Counted from the first letter of the stretch, positions 45,456 through 54,942 are shown. The stretch is 64,000 bases of DNA from Treponema sp. (GCA_014804005.1 JAAVAP010000029.1:1-64000), one strand, 5' to 3'. The notes: generated by a model not told the origin, from the letters alone. A program made the numbers and translations.

Positions 45456-46856
45456 ATGAACCGTATTTCAACGCGAAAATTTCTTGGGCGGGAAATTTTG
45501 TCCGTCGCCCTTGTTTTTTTTATGGCGACTTTCTCCCTTGCGAATTTGCATTCGCAGCAAAATTCACCTTCGGGCGAAACGCGCCTCGAGATTTCTAACA
45601 ATGGAATAATCGAAAATCGTACGGAAAGAGTTTCGGAAGAAGATGTGCTGCGAATCCAAAGTTTGAACGAAGAGTCCATGGCGGAATACGGCGGATTTTC
45701 CGTTCCTGAAAGCGACGAGGATTTCGATTCGCTTTTTGAAAGCGACGGCGATTTGGAAGACAGCGTAGTCGCCACTACCACCGAAACCGTCAAGGTTGAC
45801 GAAAAAGGCAAGGCGGTGAGTTTCAGCGGCGAACTCAAGGCGGAATTGGGCGGATATGTTTGGCTCATGCCATGGGAAAAAACTCGTCCTTTGGCGACGT
45901 TCCGCAATGTGCTGAAATTTACTGGACGGCCTTTCACGGATTTTTTCGTAACCGGCTCGTTGCTCACGGATTTTCCCAAAATGGACATCGGCGTTTACGA
46001 ACTTTATTTTGGCTATACGATTTTTGGCTTGGTCGATATTTCCGCCGGAAAACGCGACATTTCCTGGAGCCTTTCGCGAATGCTCGACACGGACATTTTG
46101 GACGACAAAAAAGAAAAAAAGAATTCTGTAATTTATGATCAAGATCAAGTTCTCGAAGAAGTTTTCAATGTGAAAAATCGTTCCACCGATGACGGGCGTT
46201 TTACGGTTTCTGTGAATGTCCCGATTTTTTCCTATGGTTCAATTCAGGGCGTGGCGCAATATGATAATTTGGAAAGCGACGTGCTGGACGACAAAGTTTC
46301 TTTGGGCAATGTTTCCGTCGCCGGGAAAATCGAAGGTTCAATCGGAAAATTTTCGCTCGCATTTTTTGCCAAGCGTTGGGAAGCCGACGCAAATCTTAAT
46401 CCCGCGCTCGGTTTGGAATTCGTGAGCACCGCGTTCGGAAAAAATTCAAACTTGTTCATTCAAGGGCTCGTGCATGTCGAGCCTTCGAATTATGTGGATC
46501 GCGGCAGAATTTCCGCCGGCATTTACAAATATTGGGAAAATCCTGTCATGCTTGGATTGGCGTTCGAGTATCAGACGATTTGGGATGAAGACTACGGCTC
46601 GATTGAAAAGTGGCGGCAGTGGCAGCATTTTTTTGCGGCGCAAGTGGCGTGGTCGCATTTTATCTTAAATAAAAAATGGACGTTCGGAGTGGAATGGTTT
46701 CACGATTGCCGCGAAAACTACGGAACGATTTTCCCCGTGATGAGAATCGAAAACGTGATTCGCTACACGGATTTCCGAATGGCCGCGCCGATTTATTATG
46801 GCTCGACAAAAAAATACGGACTGATTTTCGAATTGATTTTAAACTTGAAATATTAA
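45456..46856 (+). CDS. Predicted outer membrane beta-barrel protein
   Basis: 466-aa protein with a signal peptide (about residues 1-34, including LSVALVFFMATFSLANLHSQ), a variable acidic stretch (about 75-100, Asp/Glu/Ser-rich), and a long domain of alternating strands rich in Gly, Phe, Tyr and Trp that ends FELILNLKY, with a terminal aromatic residue as in barrel proteins. No family is recognised with certainty. It follows the LolA-like gene and precedes the convergent LolD-like ATPase, so it may be the outer membrane partner or client of that system. Confidence 0.65.
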   Translation: MNRISTRKFLGREILSVALVFFMATFSLANLHSQQNSPSGETRLEISNNGIIENRTERVSEEDVLRIQSLNEESMAEYGGFSVPESDEDFDSLFESDGDLEDSVVATTTETVKVDEKGKAVSFSGELKAELGGYVWLMPWEKTRPLATFRNVLKFTGRPFTDFFVTGSLLTDFPKMDIGVYELYFGYTIFGLVDISAGKRDISWSLSRMLDTDILDDKKEKKNSVIYDQDQVLEEVFNVKNRSTDDGRFTVSVNVPIFSYGSIQGVAQYDNLESDVLDDKVSLGNVSVAGKIEGSIGKFSLAFFAKRWEADANLNPALGLEFVSTAFGKNSNLFIQGLVHVEPSNYVDRGRISAGIYKYWENPVMLGLAFEYQTIWDEDYGSIEKWRQWQHFFAAQVAWSHFILNKKWTFGVEWFHDCRENYGTIFPVMRIENVIRYTDFRMAAPIYYGSTKKYGLIFELILNLKY

Positions 46857-46987
46857 ATTTGAATTCGAAAAAATCGCATGAAATTCGCACGAGCTCCGTG
46901 TCAAAAACCCGCAGATTTTTGCATGAAAAATTATTCGGCGATGCGTCCAAAATTCGCGACACAAAGTGCATTGAAAATTGGTGTGTT

Positions 46988-47725
46988 TTATCGCCGGTCT
47001 TCGCCTAGAATCTTGCCGTCTTTTATTCGAATTACGTGGTCGCACATTTCCACGATTTTCGCGTCGTGCGTGGAAAAGACAAAAGTCGTTTTAAGCTCGC
47101 GGTTGAGCTTTTTCATCAATTGCAGAATTTGGTCGCCGTTTTTGGAATCCAAGTTGGCGGTCGGCTCGTCGGCAAGAATTATCGGAGCTTTCGTGGAAAG
47201 CGCGCGCGCGATTGCGACGCGCTGGCGTTGTCCGCCCGAAAGTTCGGAAGGCTTGTGCTTTTTCCAGTTCGTGAGGCCGACTGTTTCGATGAGGAAATCC
47301 ACCCATTCCGTTTGTTGCGCGGCGTTCATCGCGCGGCTTTGCGGAAGGTGTCCAAGTTTCAGCGGCAGTTCCACATTTTCGCGCACGTTCAGCACTTGAA
47401 TCAAATTGAAATTCTGAAAAATAAATCCGAGATTTTGGCGGCGCAATTCCGTCATCCGCTTGTCCAATTTTGACGGAATGCTTTTCAAATTTGAAAGCGC
47501 GATTTCGCCATAGACATCGGTTTCGTTGAGTATGATTTTTCCGGAAGTGGGCAAATCGATGAGGCCAATCAAATTGAGCATGGTGGATTTTCCCGAGCCT
47601 GAAGGTCCGGAAAGGGCCGCGAATTCGCCTTGTTCGATTGAAAAAGACGCTTCGTTGACCGCGTTCACAGAGGTTTTTCCCATCTGATAAATTTTGCTCA
47701 CGCCTTGTAATTCCAAAATCGACAT
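46988..47725 (-). CDS. LolD/MacB-type ABC transporter ATP-binding protein
   Basis: 245-aa ATPase subunit. Walker A is GPSGSGKST (about residues 38-46), the signature is LSGGQRQRVAIARAL (about 160-174), Walker B is PIILADEPTANLD (about 180-192) and the switch His lies in FVFSTHDAKIVEMCDHV. The Q-loop region QNFNLIQVLNVRENVELPL is typical of LolD/MacB ATPases. It is transcribed against the permease operon and convergent with the barrel gene, an arrangement that separates it from its presumed FtsX partners by 2.5 kb. Confidence 0.9.
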   Translation of the reverse strand: MSILELQGVSKIYQMGKTSVNAVNEASFSIEQGEFAALSGPSGSGKSTMLNLIGLIDLPTSGKIILNETDVYGEIALSNLKSIPSKLDKRMTELRRQNLGFIFQNFNLIQVLNVRENVELPLKLGHLPQSRAMNAAQQTEWVDFLIETVGLTNWKKHKPSELSGGQRQRVAIARALSTKAPIILADEPTANLDSKNGDQILQLMKKLNRELKTTFVFSTHDAKIVEMCDHVIRIKDGKILGEDRR

Positions 47726-47767
47726 CGGATTTACTTTATCAAAAAATGCAAAAAATGTCTACACCTC

Positions 47768-47818
47768 TTTACAAAAAACGAAAATGGGTTATAATAAAAG
47801 TTACCGATTTTTCGGTAA
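47768..47818 (+). promoter_or_regulatory. Promoter and TetR-type operator of the GH3/JAR1-like gene
   Basis: TTTACA (47768-47773), 16-base spacer, TATAAT (47790-47795). The palindrome TTACCGATTTTTCGGTAA (47801-47818) covers the predicted start. It matches 16 of 18 bases of the palindrome in front of the tandem TetR gene at 60468-60485. Confidence 0.75.
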
Positions 47819-47839
47819 AATTTTTTGGGAGATGTGAAA

Positions 47840-49537
47840 ATGAAAAAAGAGAAAAATGCTGGCTTGATAACTTTTGCTTTGAGTTGGGTTGGAAGGAAAA
47901 ATAAAAAATTTCTTACGAAAGCGTCTAAGGATTGCGCGCGCGCGGAAGAAAACACTTTGCGCGGAATTTTGGAATACGCCAAAGATTCCGAATGGGGAAA
48001 GGCTCACAATTTTTCGAAAATTCTTTCCGCGCGGACAAGCGACGAACTTTACGCGCTTTGGCGGGAAAATGTTCCTGTGCAGGATTACGAGGATTTGCGT
48101 CCGTTCATTGAGCGGCATAAGAACGGCGAGGAAAACATTTTGTTCCCCGGAAAGCCTATGATGTACGCCACTACGAGCGGCACGACGAAAGAGCCGAAAT
48201 GGATTCCGATTACGTCGATGTATTACGACAACATTTTCAGCAAGATGAGCAAAGTTTGGCTTTACAATTTCATCGAGCATCGCCCGAAAGTTTTCCATGG
48301 AAAAATTGTCTCGATTGTAGGAAAGGCTGTGGAAGGCTATGCTCCCGACGGAACGCCTTGCGGCTCGGTTTCTGGGCGCACTTGGGTTGACTGCCCCGAT
48401 TTCATAAAAGGCGGCTATTCCGCGCCCGCCGAAGTTTTCGCCATCCAAGATTACACCGCGCGTTACTACACTTTGATGCGCACTGGAATCGAACAGAACG
48501 TTACGCTTTTGATCGCCGCGAATCCTTCAACGATAATCGAATTGCAAAAAAATGTTGACGAATTTTATGACGATTATGTTACCGACATTGAAAACGGAAC
48601 GCTCAATTCCAAGATGAATATTGAGCCTGAATTGCGCGAAGTTTTGGAAAAAAATTACAAGCCGAATCCGAAGCGCGCCGACGAATTGCGCCGCCTCAAG
48701 GCGAAATATGGCCGCGTTCTGCCAAAACATTATTGGCCGAATTTGCAGGTGCTCACGACATGGAAATGCGGAAACACGCGCGTCTATATGGAACGCTTCA
48801 ACTACTTCTTCCCCGAAGGAATGCTTTATCAGGAATTCTCGTATTTTTCTTCGGAATGCCGCGCGGGTCTTGTAATGAACGGCGACGACGACAATACGGT
48901 TTTGTTTGCGCACATGCATTTCTTCGAATTCACCGATGCGGACGACATGGAAAATCCGAATCCGCATTTCTACAGACTTCATGAACTCGAAAAAGGCAAA
49001 CGCTATCTCGTCTACGTTACGACTTACGCAGGACTTTACCGCTACAATATGAACGACATGGTGGAATGCACTGGCTATTATGGTACGATTCCGATGATTC
49101 AATTCATCCAAAAAGTGAATGGAATCGTTTCAATGACTGGCGAAAAGCTCCATGAAAAACAGTTCATCGACGCGGTTCAAGAAGCCTCAAGGCAGACTGG
49201 ACTTGCCGTGCAATTTTTCGTCGGATTCGCCGACCTTCAGGATTCAGTTTATCACATGTATTTTGAATTCGAAAAGCGCGACATTACGCAGGCTCAATGC
49301 AATGATTTCACCGCGAAAGTTGACGAGTATCTTAAAAAGGAAAATATGGAATACGCCGCCAAGCGCGATTCGTTCCGCGTAAAAGCTCCTGTGGGACACC
49401 TTCTTGTTCGGAACGCTTTTGAAAAATATAAGGAAGAAAAACTCAAGGACGGCGGACGCGATGGCGCGCAGTTCAAGATGCTTCTTTTGATGCAGGATGA
49501 TGCCAAGCACGAAATTTTCAAAAAGCTCACCGAATAG
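47840..49537 (+). CDS. GH3 (auxin-responsive/JAR1-like) acyl-adenylating enzyme
   Basis: 565-aa member of the GH3 branch of the firefly luciferase-like adenylate-forming superfamily, which in plants conjugates amino acids to acyl acids. The ATP-binding P-loop appears as YATTSGTTKEPKWIPIT (about residues 111-127), with a later YAGLYRYNMNDMVE segment (about 393-406) and GEKLHEKQF near the hinge. ATG 47840 has GGGAG 8 bases ahead. Bacterial members are poorly characterised and the substrate here is unknown. A TetR-type operator just downstream of its promoter links it to the efflux locus at 60.5 kb. A HAD gene follows after 40 bases. Confidence 0.85.
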   Translation: MKKEKNAGLITFALSWVGRKNKKFLTKASKDCARAEENTLRGILEYAKDSEWGKAHNFSKILSARTSDELYALWRENVPVQDYEDLRPFIERHKNGEENILFPGKPMMYATTSGTTKEPKWIPITSMYYDNIFSKMSKVWLYNFIEHRPKVFHGKIVSIVGKAVEGYAPDGTPCGSVSGRTWVDCPDFIKGGYSAPAEVFAIQDYTARYYTLMRTGIEQNVTLLIAANPSTIIELQKNVDEFYDDYVTDIENGTLNSKMNIEPELREVLEKNYKPNPKRADELRRLKAKYGRVLPKHYWPNLQVLTTWKCGNTRVYMERFNYFFPEGMLYQEFSYFSSECRAGLVMNGDDDNTVLFAHMHFFEFTDADDMENPNPHFYRLHELEKGKRYLVYVTTYAGLYRYNMNDMVECTGYYGTIPMIQFIQKVNGIVSMTGEKLHEKQFIDAVQEASRQTGLAVQFFVGFADLQDSVYHMYFEFEKRDITQAQCNDFTAKVDEYLKKENMEYAAKRDSFRVKAPVGHLLVRNAFEKYKEEKLKDGGRDGAQFKMLLLMQDDAKHEIFKKLTE

Positions 49538-49577
49538 AATTCGCGGAATGAAATTTTTTAGATGAAAGCGAGCGAAA

Positions 49578-50270
49578 ATGAACGTGAAAAAATTCAAGGC
49601 CGTCATATTCGATTTTGACGGCACATTGTACGACAATTCCGGAATTGGCAAGGCCTTGGTTTTTTCCGCGCCGCTTGATATGTTCAAAATTCGTGCCGAT
49701 CGCATTGCGCGAAAAAGGCTTTGGGGCTGCGATGAAAATTCTCAAGAAAAATTCGACGAGATTTTTTTCGAACGAGCCTCAAAGTTTGCGCATGTTTCAA
49801 GCCAAAAATACAAAAAATGGTACGAAGAACGATACCAAAAAATTTTTTTGAACGTGCTCAAAAAAAAGCGTTTTCGCGCGCGGCCGAATGTCGAAAAAGT
49901 TTTTTCCGCCCTTTGCGAAAGCGGCGCGAAAATCGCGATTTTTTCCGATTACAAAAATGTCCGCGAGCGAATGCTCGAGATTGGAATTTCTGAAAAATCC
50001 ATGGAGCTGTGTGCTGGATTTTTTTCTGCGCCCGAGTTCGGCTGTCTCAAGCCCGCGCCGCGCGGATTTTTGCAAGTGGCGGGAAATTTAGGAGTCGCGC
50101 CAAAGCAATGCCTTGTGGTCGGCGACCGCGCCGACACGGACGGGCAGGGCGCGCTTCACGCTGGAATGAGTTTTGTTCAAATCAAGGCGCACGAAAATTA
50201 TGATTCTGCGACGCATGAAATTTTGAGTTGGAGCGAATTCGCAAATCTTTGTTTTCTTGGCGCGATTTGA
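49578..50270 (+). CDS. HAD-superfamily phosphatase
   Basis: 230-aa hydrolase of the HAD IA (phosphoglycolate phosphatase-like) type. Motif I is VIFDFDGTLYD (about residues 10-20) with the nucleophile Asp, motif II is IFSDYKN, the motif III Lys is in CLKPAPRGF, and motif IV is VVGDRADTDGQGA with its acidic pair. A helical cap lies between motifs I and II. The ATG has only a weak GCGAGCG ahead. It follows the GH3/JAR1-like gene closely and may act on a metabolite of the same pathway; that link is inference. Confidence 0.85.
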   Translation: MNVKKFKAVIFDFDGTLYDNSGIGKALVFSAPLDMFKIRADRIARKRLWGCDENSQEKFDEIFFERASKFAHVSSQKYKKWYEERYQKIFLNVLKKKRFRARPNVEKVFSALCESGAKIAIFSDYKNVRERMLEIGISEKSMELCAGFFSAPEFGCLKPAPRGFLQVAGNLGVAPKQCLVVGDRADTDGQGALHAGMSFVQIKAHENYDSATHEILSWSEFANLCFLGAI

Positions 50271-50282
50271 TTTTTTCCGCTA

Positions 50283-50311
50283 TTGCAAATCCTTTTGAAA
50301 CTTGGTAGAAT
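50283..50311 (+). promoter_or_regulatory. thrA promoter
   Basis: TTGCAA (50283-50288), 17-base spacer, TAGAAT (50306-50311), then AAAGAGG seven bases before the thrA ATG. Confidence 0.5.
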
Positions 50312-50338
50312 AATTGCAAACTGATCAAAGAGGATTTT

Positions 50339-52852
50339 ATGATTACTTTGAAATTCGGCGGAACTTCGATGGGAAACGCCAGGCGGATTTTGGATTCCAC
50401 CGACATCATGATTGAGCAGCAAAAAAAAGATCGCGTGAGCGTCGTCGTTTCGGCAGTGGCGGGCGTGTCCAACAAGCTTCAGGAAAGCATAGATTGTTGC
50501 GAGCGCGGAGAAAATCCCGAAAAATTTGCGCAGGAATTGCGCGCGATTCATTTGGAAATTTGTCGCGAATTGCAGTCGAAACTTCCGGCGTTTCAAAGCG
50601 ATTCCGTGATGGCGAGCCTTGAAAAATATTTCGTCGAAATTCAGACGCTTTTGACGGCTGTGGTTGCGTTCGGCGAATGCACCGACACTGCGCACTGCCG
50701 CATTATGGGAATGGGCGAATTGATTTGCGTTTTGATTGTAGAAGCCGTCTTGCTTGCAAAAAAGCAAAGCGTCATTGTTTTGAATTCGCGCAAATTCATT
50801 ATGACCGTGGGCAATCAAAAAGAAGGCGACGTTGACTACGCGCGTACCACGGATTTGTTGCGCCCTTATGTTGACGGCGAGTACAAATCGCAGACGCGCA
50901 TTCTTTTGTTCCCGGGATTCATTTGTTCTTGGAGCGCGGTCGCGGGCGGCGAAGCCGTTCCGGGCTTGCTCGGTCGCAACGGCTCGGATTTTTCGGCGGC
51001 GATAATCGGCGCATGCATGGGCGCGAAGCAAGTTCAGTTTTGGACGGACGTTGACGGAATTTTCACTGCCGATCCACGAATTGTAAAGGACGCGGTTTTG
51101 GTGAACGACATGACTTACGAAGAGGCGATGGAACTTGCGTTCTTTGGCTCGAAAGTGCTTCATCCAAAAACTCTCGCGCCTTTGGCAGCAAAAGGAATCG
51201 AAGCGTGGAGTTTGAATTCGCACAATCCGAGCGCGCGCGGAACTCGAATTGGCAAAGACCCTTACGAAGGAACGCTCAACAATAAAGGCGAAATGAATTT
51301 CGTGCGCGGAATTTCATGCCTCAAAAAAACTTCGATAATTTCAGTGAGCGGAAGCGGAATGCGCGGACGAACTGGCGTTGCCGGTCGCATTTTTTCGGCG
51401 GTTTCACGCGCGGGAATTTCCGTTTTGCTCATCACGCAATCTTCTTCCGAATACACGATTTCATTTTGTGTGCGCGACGATTCGGCTCTTGCAGCGAAAG
51501 AAGCGATTGCAAAAGAATTCGATTTGGAGATTCGAAGCGGCGTGATAAATCCGCTTGAAGTTCATTCGGATTGCGCCGTGATTTCGATTGTCGGCGACGG
51601 AATGAAAAAGCAGCTTGGCGTTGCAAGCCGATTCTTCGATTCATTCGCGAGCGCGGGCGTGAGCATTTTGGCAATCGCGCAAGGCTCTTCCGAACGTTCG
51701 ATCAGCGCGGTAATCGAAGGCGACATGGGCGACATGGCCGTCCGAATGGCGCACAACTTTTTCTTTGGCACTGAACAGTCGATTCAGATTTTCGCGTTCG
51801 GCGCGGGAAATATCGGCGGCCGCCTTCTCGACCAAATTTGCAATCAACAAGTCGCGCTCAAAAATCAAGGAATCGAAATTCAAGTGATGGCGATTTCCAC
51901 GATCGAAGGTTTGATTTTGGACGAAAACGGAATCGACCTTTCTTCGTGGCGCGAAAATAAAAATGTTCTTGCATCGAAAAATGCTGTTGATGAAATCTTG
52001 AATTTCGTCCGCGAAAAAAAGCCGCTCAATCCGGTTTTTGTGGATTGCACGGCGAGTTACGATTTGCCTGAAAGATATTTGGATATTTTGGAAGCGGGAA
52101 TGTCGATTGCCACTCCGAACAAACGCGCCAATTCAATGGGAATGGATTTTTACAAAAATCTTCGCCGAACGGCAAACAAAAAACGCAGGCTTTTTTTGTA
52201 CGAAACGAATGTCGGCGCGGGACTTCCGATTATCGACACTTTGCAAAATCTTTTCAAAAGCGGCGACAATCTTACCGAGTTCACTGGAATTATGTCCGGC
52301 TCGCTTTCGTACATTTTCGGAAGACTTGACGAAGATGTTCCGTTCAGCCAGGCGGTTTTGGAAGCGAAGGAACAGCGTTTCACCGAGCCTGATCCGCGCG
52401 ACGATTTGAACGGAATGGACGTTGCGCGAAAGGCTTTGATTATTGCGCGCGAGGCTGGATTTGAACTTGAACTTTCCGACGTGAAAATCGCGAAGGTCTT
52501 TCCCGATGATTTTGACACGAGCGGTTCGACCGAAGAATTTTTGAAGAGGCTTCCCGAAATCGACGAATATTTCAAGCAAAAAATCGCCGCTCTGAAAAAG
52601 CAGGGAAAAGTTTTGCGAATGGGCGCGCACATCAAAAATGGCGAATGCTCTGTGGGAATGTTCGAAGTCGGCGCGGAAAATCCGCTTTATGCCGTTCGCG
52701 GCGGAGAAAATGCGTTCGTGTTTTACACGAGGCGTTACACTCCGATTCCGCTTACAGTTCGCGGTTACGGGGCTGGCGCGGGAGTTACGGCGGCCGGAGT
52801 TTTCGGCGACATTTTGCGCACCGTAAGTTTCAATCCTGAAAGCAAAAAATAA
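50339..52852 (+). CDS. thrA: Bifunctional aspartokinase / homoserine dehydrogenase I
   Basis: Catalyses the first and third steps of the aspartate pathway to threonine and methionine. The aspartokinase domain (about residues 1-290) opens KFGGTSMGN and carries FLGRNGSDFSAAI as LLGRNGSDFSAAI. Two ACT regulatory units (about 315-460) follow, with SVSGSGMRGRTGVAGRIF and SIVGDGMKKQLGVASRFF. The homoserine dehydrogenase domain (about 465-837) shows the NAD(P) motif FGAGNIGGRLLDQI, and YETNVGAGLPIIDTLQNL and GSLSYIFG. The 837-aa length suits ThrA. The fused dehydrogenase keeps its catalytic Asp/Lys region. First gene of an amino-acid cluster. Confidence 0.96.
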   Translation: MITLKFGGTSMGNARRILDSTDIMIEQQKKDRVSVVVSAVAGVSNKLQESIDCCERGENPEKFAQELRAIHLEICRELQSKLPAFQSDSVMASLEKYFVEIQTLLTAVVAFGECTDTAHCRIMGMGELICVLIVEAVLLAKKQSVIVLNSRKFIMTVGNQKEGDVDYARTTDLLRPYVDGEYKSQTRILLFPGFICSWSAVAGGEAVPGLLGRNGSDFSAAIIGACMGAKQVQFWTDVDGIFTADPRIVKDAVLVNDMTYEEAMELAFFGSKVLHPKTLAPLAAKGIEAWSLNSHNPSARGTRIGKDPYEGTLNNKGEMNFVRGISCLKKTSIISVSGSGMRGRTGVAGRIFSAVSRAGISVLLITQSSSEYTISFCVRDDSALAAKEAIAKEFDLEIRSGVINPLEVHSDCAVISIVGDGMKKQLGVASRFFDSFASAGVSILAIAQGSSERSISAVIEGDMGDMAVRMAHNFFFGTEQSIQIFAFGAGNIGGRLLDQICNQQVALKNQGIEIQVMAISTIEGLILDENGIDLSSWRENKNVLASKNAVDEILNFVREKKPLNPVFVDCTASYDLPERYLDILEAGMSIATPNKRANSMGMDFYKNLRRTANKKRRLFLYETNVGAGLPIIDTLQNLFKSGDNLTEFTGIMSGSLSYIFGRLDEDVPFSQAVLEAKEQRFTEPDPRDDLNGMDVARKALIIAREAGFELELSDVKIAKVFPDDFDTSGSTEEFLKRLPEIDEYFKQKIAALKKQGKVLRMGAHIKNGECSVGMFEVGAENPLYAVRGGENAFVFYTRRYTPIPLTVRGYGAGAGVTAAGVFGDILRTVSFNPESKK

Positions 52853-52869
52853 ATTTTTTAGGCAAGAAT

Positions 52870-54858
52870 ATGGTTATAGTTTTAAAGCATGACATTTCTC
52901 CGACCGAAAAAAAAGCCTTGGCGAATTTTTTGGGCGAACGCAATTTCAAGACGAATGAAATTGCTGGCGAAGAAAAAACGATTCTCGCGGCTGTGGGACG
53001 GCTCAATCTCGACGTGCGCGAAGTGGAAATTTTGCCGGGCGTTGAGCGAGTGATTCCGATTTCCAAGCCGTACAAATTGGCGAGCCGCGAATTCAAGCCG
53101 CAAGATACGGTGGTGGAAATTCCGTCGCCGTTCAAGCAAATGATTCGCGTGGGCGGAAAGCGCATCATTTCGATTGCAGGCCCTTGCGCCGTGGAAAATC
53201 GCGAGCAAATGATAAGCGTCGCAAAGCGCGTTTCCGAAAGCGGCGCGGTAATGCTTCGCGGCGGCGCGTACAAGCCTCGCACTTCTCCGTATTCATTTCA
53301 GGGTTTGGGAGAAGAAGGCTGCAAGATTTTGAAAGAAGCTGGCGACAAATTCGGAATGCCAGTTGTAACCGAAGTGGTCGCGGCGGAATATTTGCCGACA
53401 ATGGAAAAATGCGGCATCGATTGCTATCAAGTGGGCGCGCGCAACATGCAGAATTTCGAGCTTTTGAAACGCCTTGGAAAATTGAAAAAGCCTGTGATTT
53501 TGAAACGCGGAATTTCTGCCACAATCGAAGAATGGCTTATGAGCGCGGAATATCTTCTTTCGAGCGGCACGGAAAAAGTGATTTTGTGCGAACGCGGAAT
53601 CCGCACTTACGAACGAGCCACGCGCAACACGCTCGACTTGAGCGCAGTTCCGATTTTGCGCCAACTCACTCATTTGCCGATAATCGTAGATCCTTCGCAC
53701 GCGCTTGGAATCCGCGACAAAGTTCTTCCGATGGCATTCGCGGCAATCGCTGCGGGCGCGGACGGAATCATCGTGGAAGTGCATTGCAATCCTGAAAAAG
53801 CTTTGAGCGACGGGCCGCAATCGCTTTATCCCGAACAGTTTGACACACTCATGCGGGACATTGACGCGCTTTCCCCGATTTTGGGAAGAGAATTGGCGCA
53901 CTTGCGTCCGAATTTGAAGCCCGTGAAAATTTCAAGCGGAAAAAAATCTGCGGAAAGTCAAAAGCAGAAAATCGTGTGCGCGTTCTGTGGAAAACGCGGC
54001 GCGTATGCCGAGCAAGCCATCACGCGGCATTTTGAAAACGAAGCGAGCGCGTTGGCGGTGGATTCGTTCAGGGAAATTTTCCAAAATGTTTTGGACGGAC
54101 GCGCGGATTACGGAATGGTTCCGATTGAAAATTCGCTCGCTGGCTCGGTCTACGAAAATTACGACAATCTCGCGAACTTCGACGACATCAGCATTGTGGC
54201 GAGCGTGACGCTTCGGATTAAGCACGCACTTTTGGGCGCAAAGGGCGCGCGTCTCGAAGACATCAAATCGATTTATTCGCATCCGCAAGGATTCGCGCAG
54301 TGTTCGAAATTTTTGGGCGAGCATCTGGACTGGAGCAAAATTGATTCTGTTTCCACGGCGACGGCGGCTCTTCTCGCTTCGAAAAATCCGAACAAAAACA
54401 GCGCGGCCATAGCCAGCGCGGTCAACGCAAAATATTACAAGCTTGACATTTTGCGCGAATCAATCGAAGACGATCCGAAAAATTACACGCGATTTTTCGT
54501 CATTGCCGCAAATCATTTTATCGCGAAAAAAAAGGACGACAAATCCGCTTCGCTTGCGTTCCGTGCGCAAAAAGTCGCCGGCATAAAACCCAACGCCGTT
54601 TCGTTTATGTTTTCCACAAAAAATGAGCCTGGCTCGCTTTGCAAATGTCTCGGCGTTTTCGATAAATTTAAGTTGAATTTGTCGCGCTTGGAATCGCGCC
54701 CGATTCACGGCGAAACTTGGAAATATCGTTTTTACGCCGACGCGGAACTTTCGCAGGACGAACGCACTGTCGATTATGTGAGCCAAGTTTTGGACTCGCT
54801 GATGAAAGTGGCGCAGGACGTTCGGCTGCTCGGAGTGTACGCGGCGGAGACTAGATAA
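52870..54858 (+). CDS. Fused DAHP synthase and prephenate dehydratase
   Basis: 662-aa fusion of the first enzyme of the shikimate pathway with the phenylalanine-branch dehydratase. Residues about 1-70 form the ferredoxin-like regulatory domain of the AroFII/type I-beta DAHP synthases. Residues about 80-345 are the TIM-barrel synthase with GPCAVENREQM, RGGAYKPRTSPYSFQG, IVDPSHALG and EVHCNPEKALSDGPQS. After a short Lys/Ser linker, about 366-555 is prephenate dehydratase (GKRGAYAEQAI, VPIENSLAGSVYENYDNL, NYTRFFVI). An ACT domain (about 570-655, with LESRPIHG) follows. Chorismate mutase is missing. It lies 17 bases after thrA. Confidence 0.93.
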   Translation: MVIVLKHDISPTEKKALANFLGERNFKTNEIAGEEKTILAAVGRLNLDVREVEILPGVERVIPISKPYKLASREFKPQDTVVEIPSPFKQMIRVGGKRIISIAGPCAVENREQMISVAKRVSESGAVMLRGGAYKPRTSPYSFQGLGEEGCKILKEAGDKFGMPVVTEVVAAEYLPTMEKCGIDCYQVGARNMQNFELLKRLGKLKKPVILKRGISATIEEWLMSAEYLLSSGTEKVILCERGIRTYERATRNTLDLSAVPILRQLTHLPIIVDPSHALGIRDKVLPMAFAAIAAGADGIIVEVHCNPEKALSDGPQSLYPEQFDTLMRDIDALSPILGRELAHLRPNLKPVKISSGKKSAESQKQKIVCAFCGKRGAYAEQAITRHFENEASALAVDSFREIFQNVLDGRADYGMVPIENSLAGSVYENYDNLANFDDISIVASVTLRIKHALLGAKGARLEDIKSIYSHPQGFAQCSKFLGEHLDWSKIDSVSTATAALLASKNPNKNSAAIASAVNAKYYKLDILRESIEDDPKNYTRFFVIAANHFIAKKKDDKSASLAFRAQKVAGIKPNAVSFMFSTKNEPGSLCKCLGVFDKFKLNLSRLESRPIHGETWKYRFYADAELSQDERTVDYVSQVLDSLMKVAQDVRLLGVYAAETR

Positions 54859-54871
54859 AAGTTTTTGCAAA

Positions 54872-54911
54872 TTGATTCGTGCGGAGGGTTTCATACCCCG
54901 ATGCATGCGTC
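54872..54911 (+). repeat. Dispersed element copy 2 (14-mer plus imperfect hairpin)
   Basis: TTGATTCGTGCGGA (54872-54885) is identical to the 14-mer at 45354. It is followed by CATACCCCGATGCATGCGTCG, which resembles the hairpin part of copy 1. It lies between the DAHP synthase fusion and ilvN. Confidence 0.5.
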
Positions 54912-54942
54912 GTAATAAATTGAATTTTTATAGGGGAAAATT

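Noticed and set aside
50198..51223. 341-aa minus-strand ORF opposite thrA
   Set aside because: Antisense shadow, His/Asn/Arg-rich.
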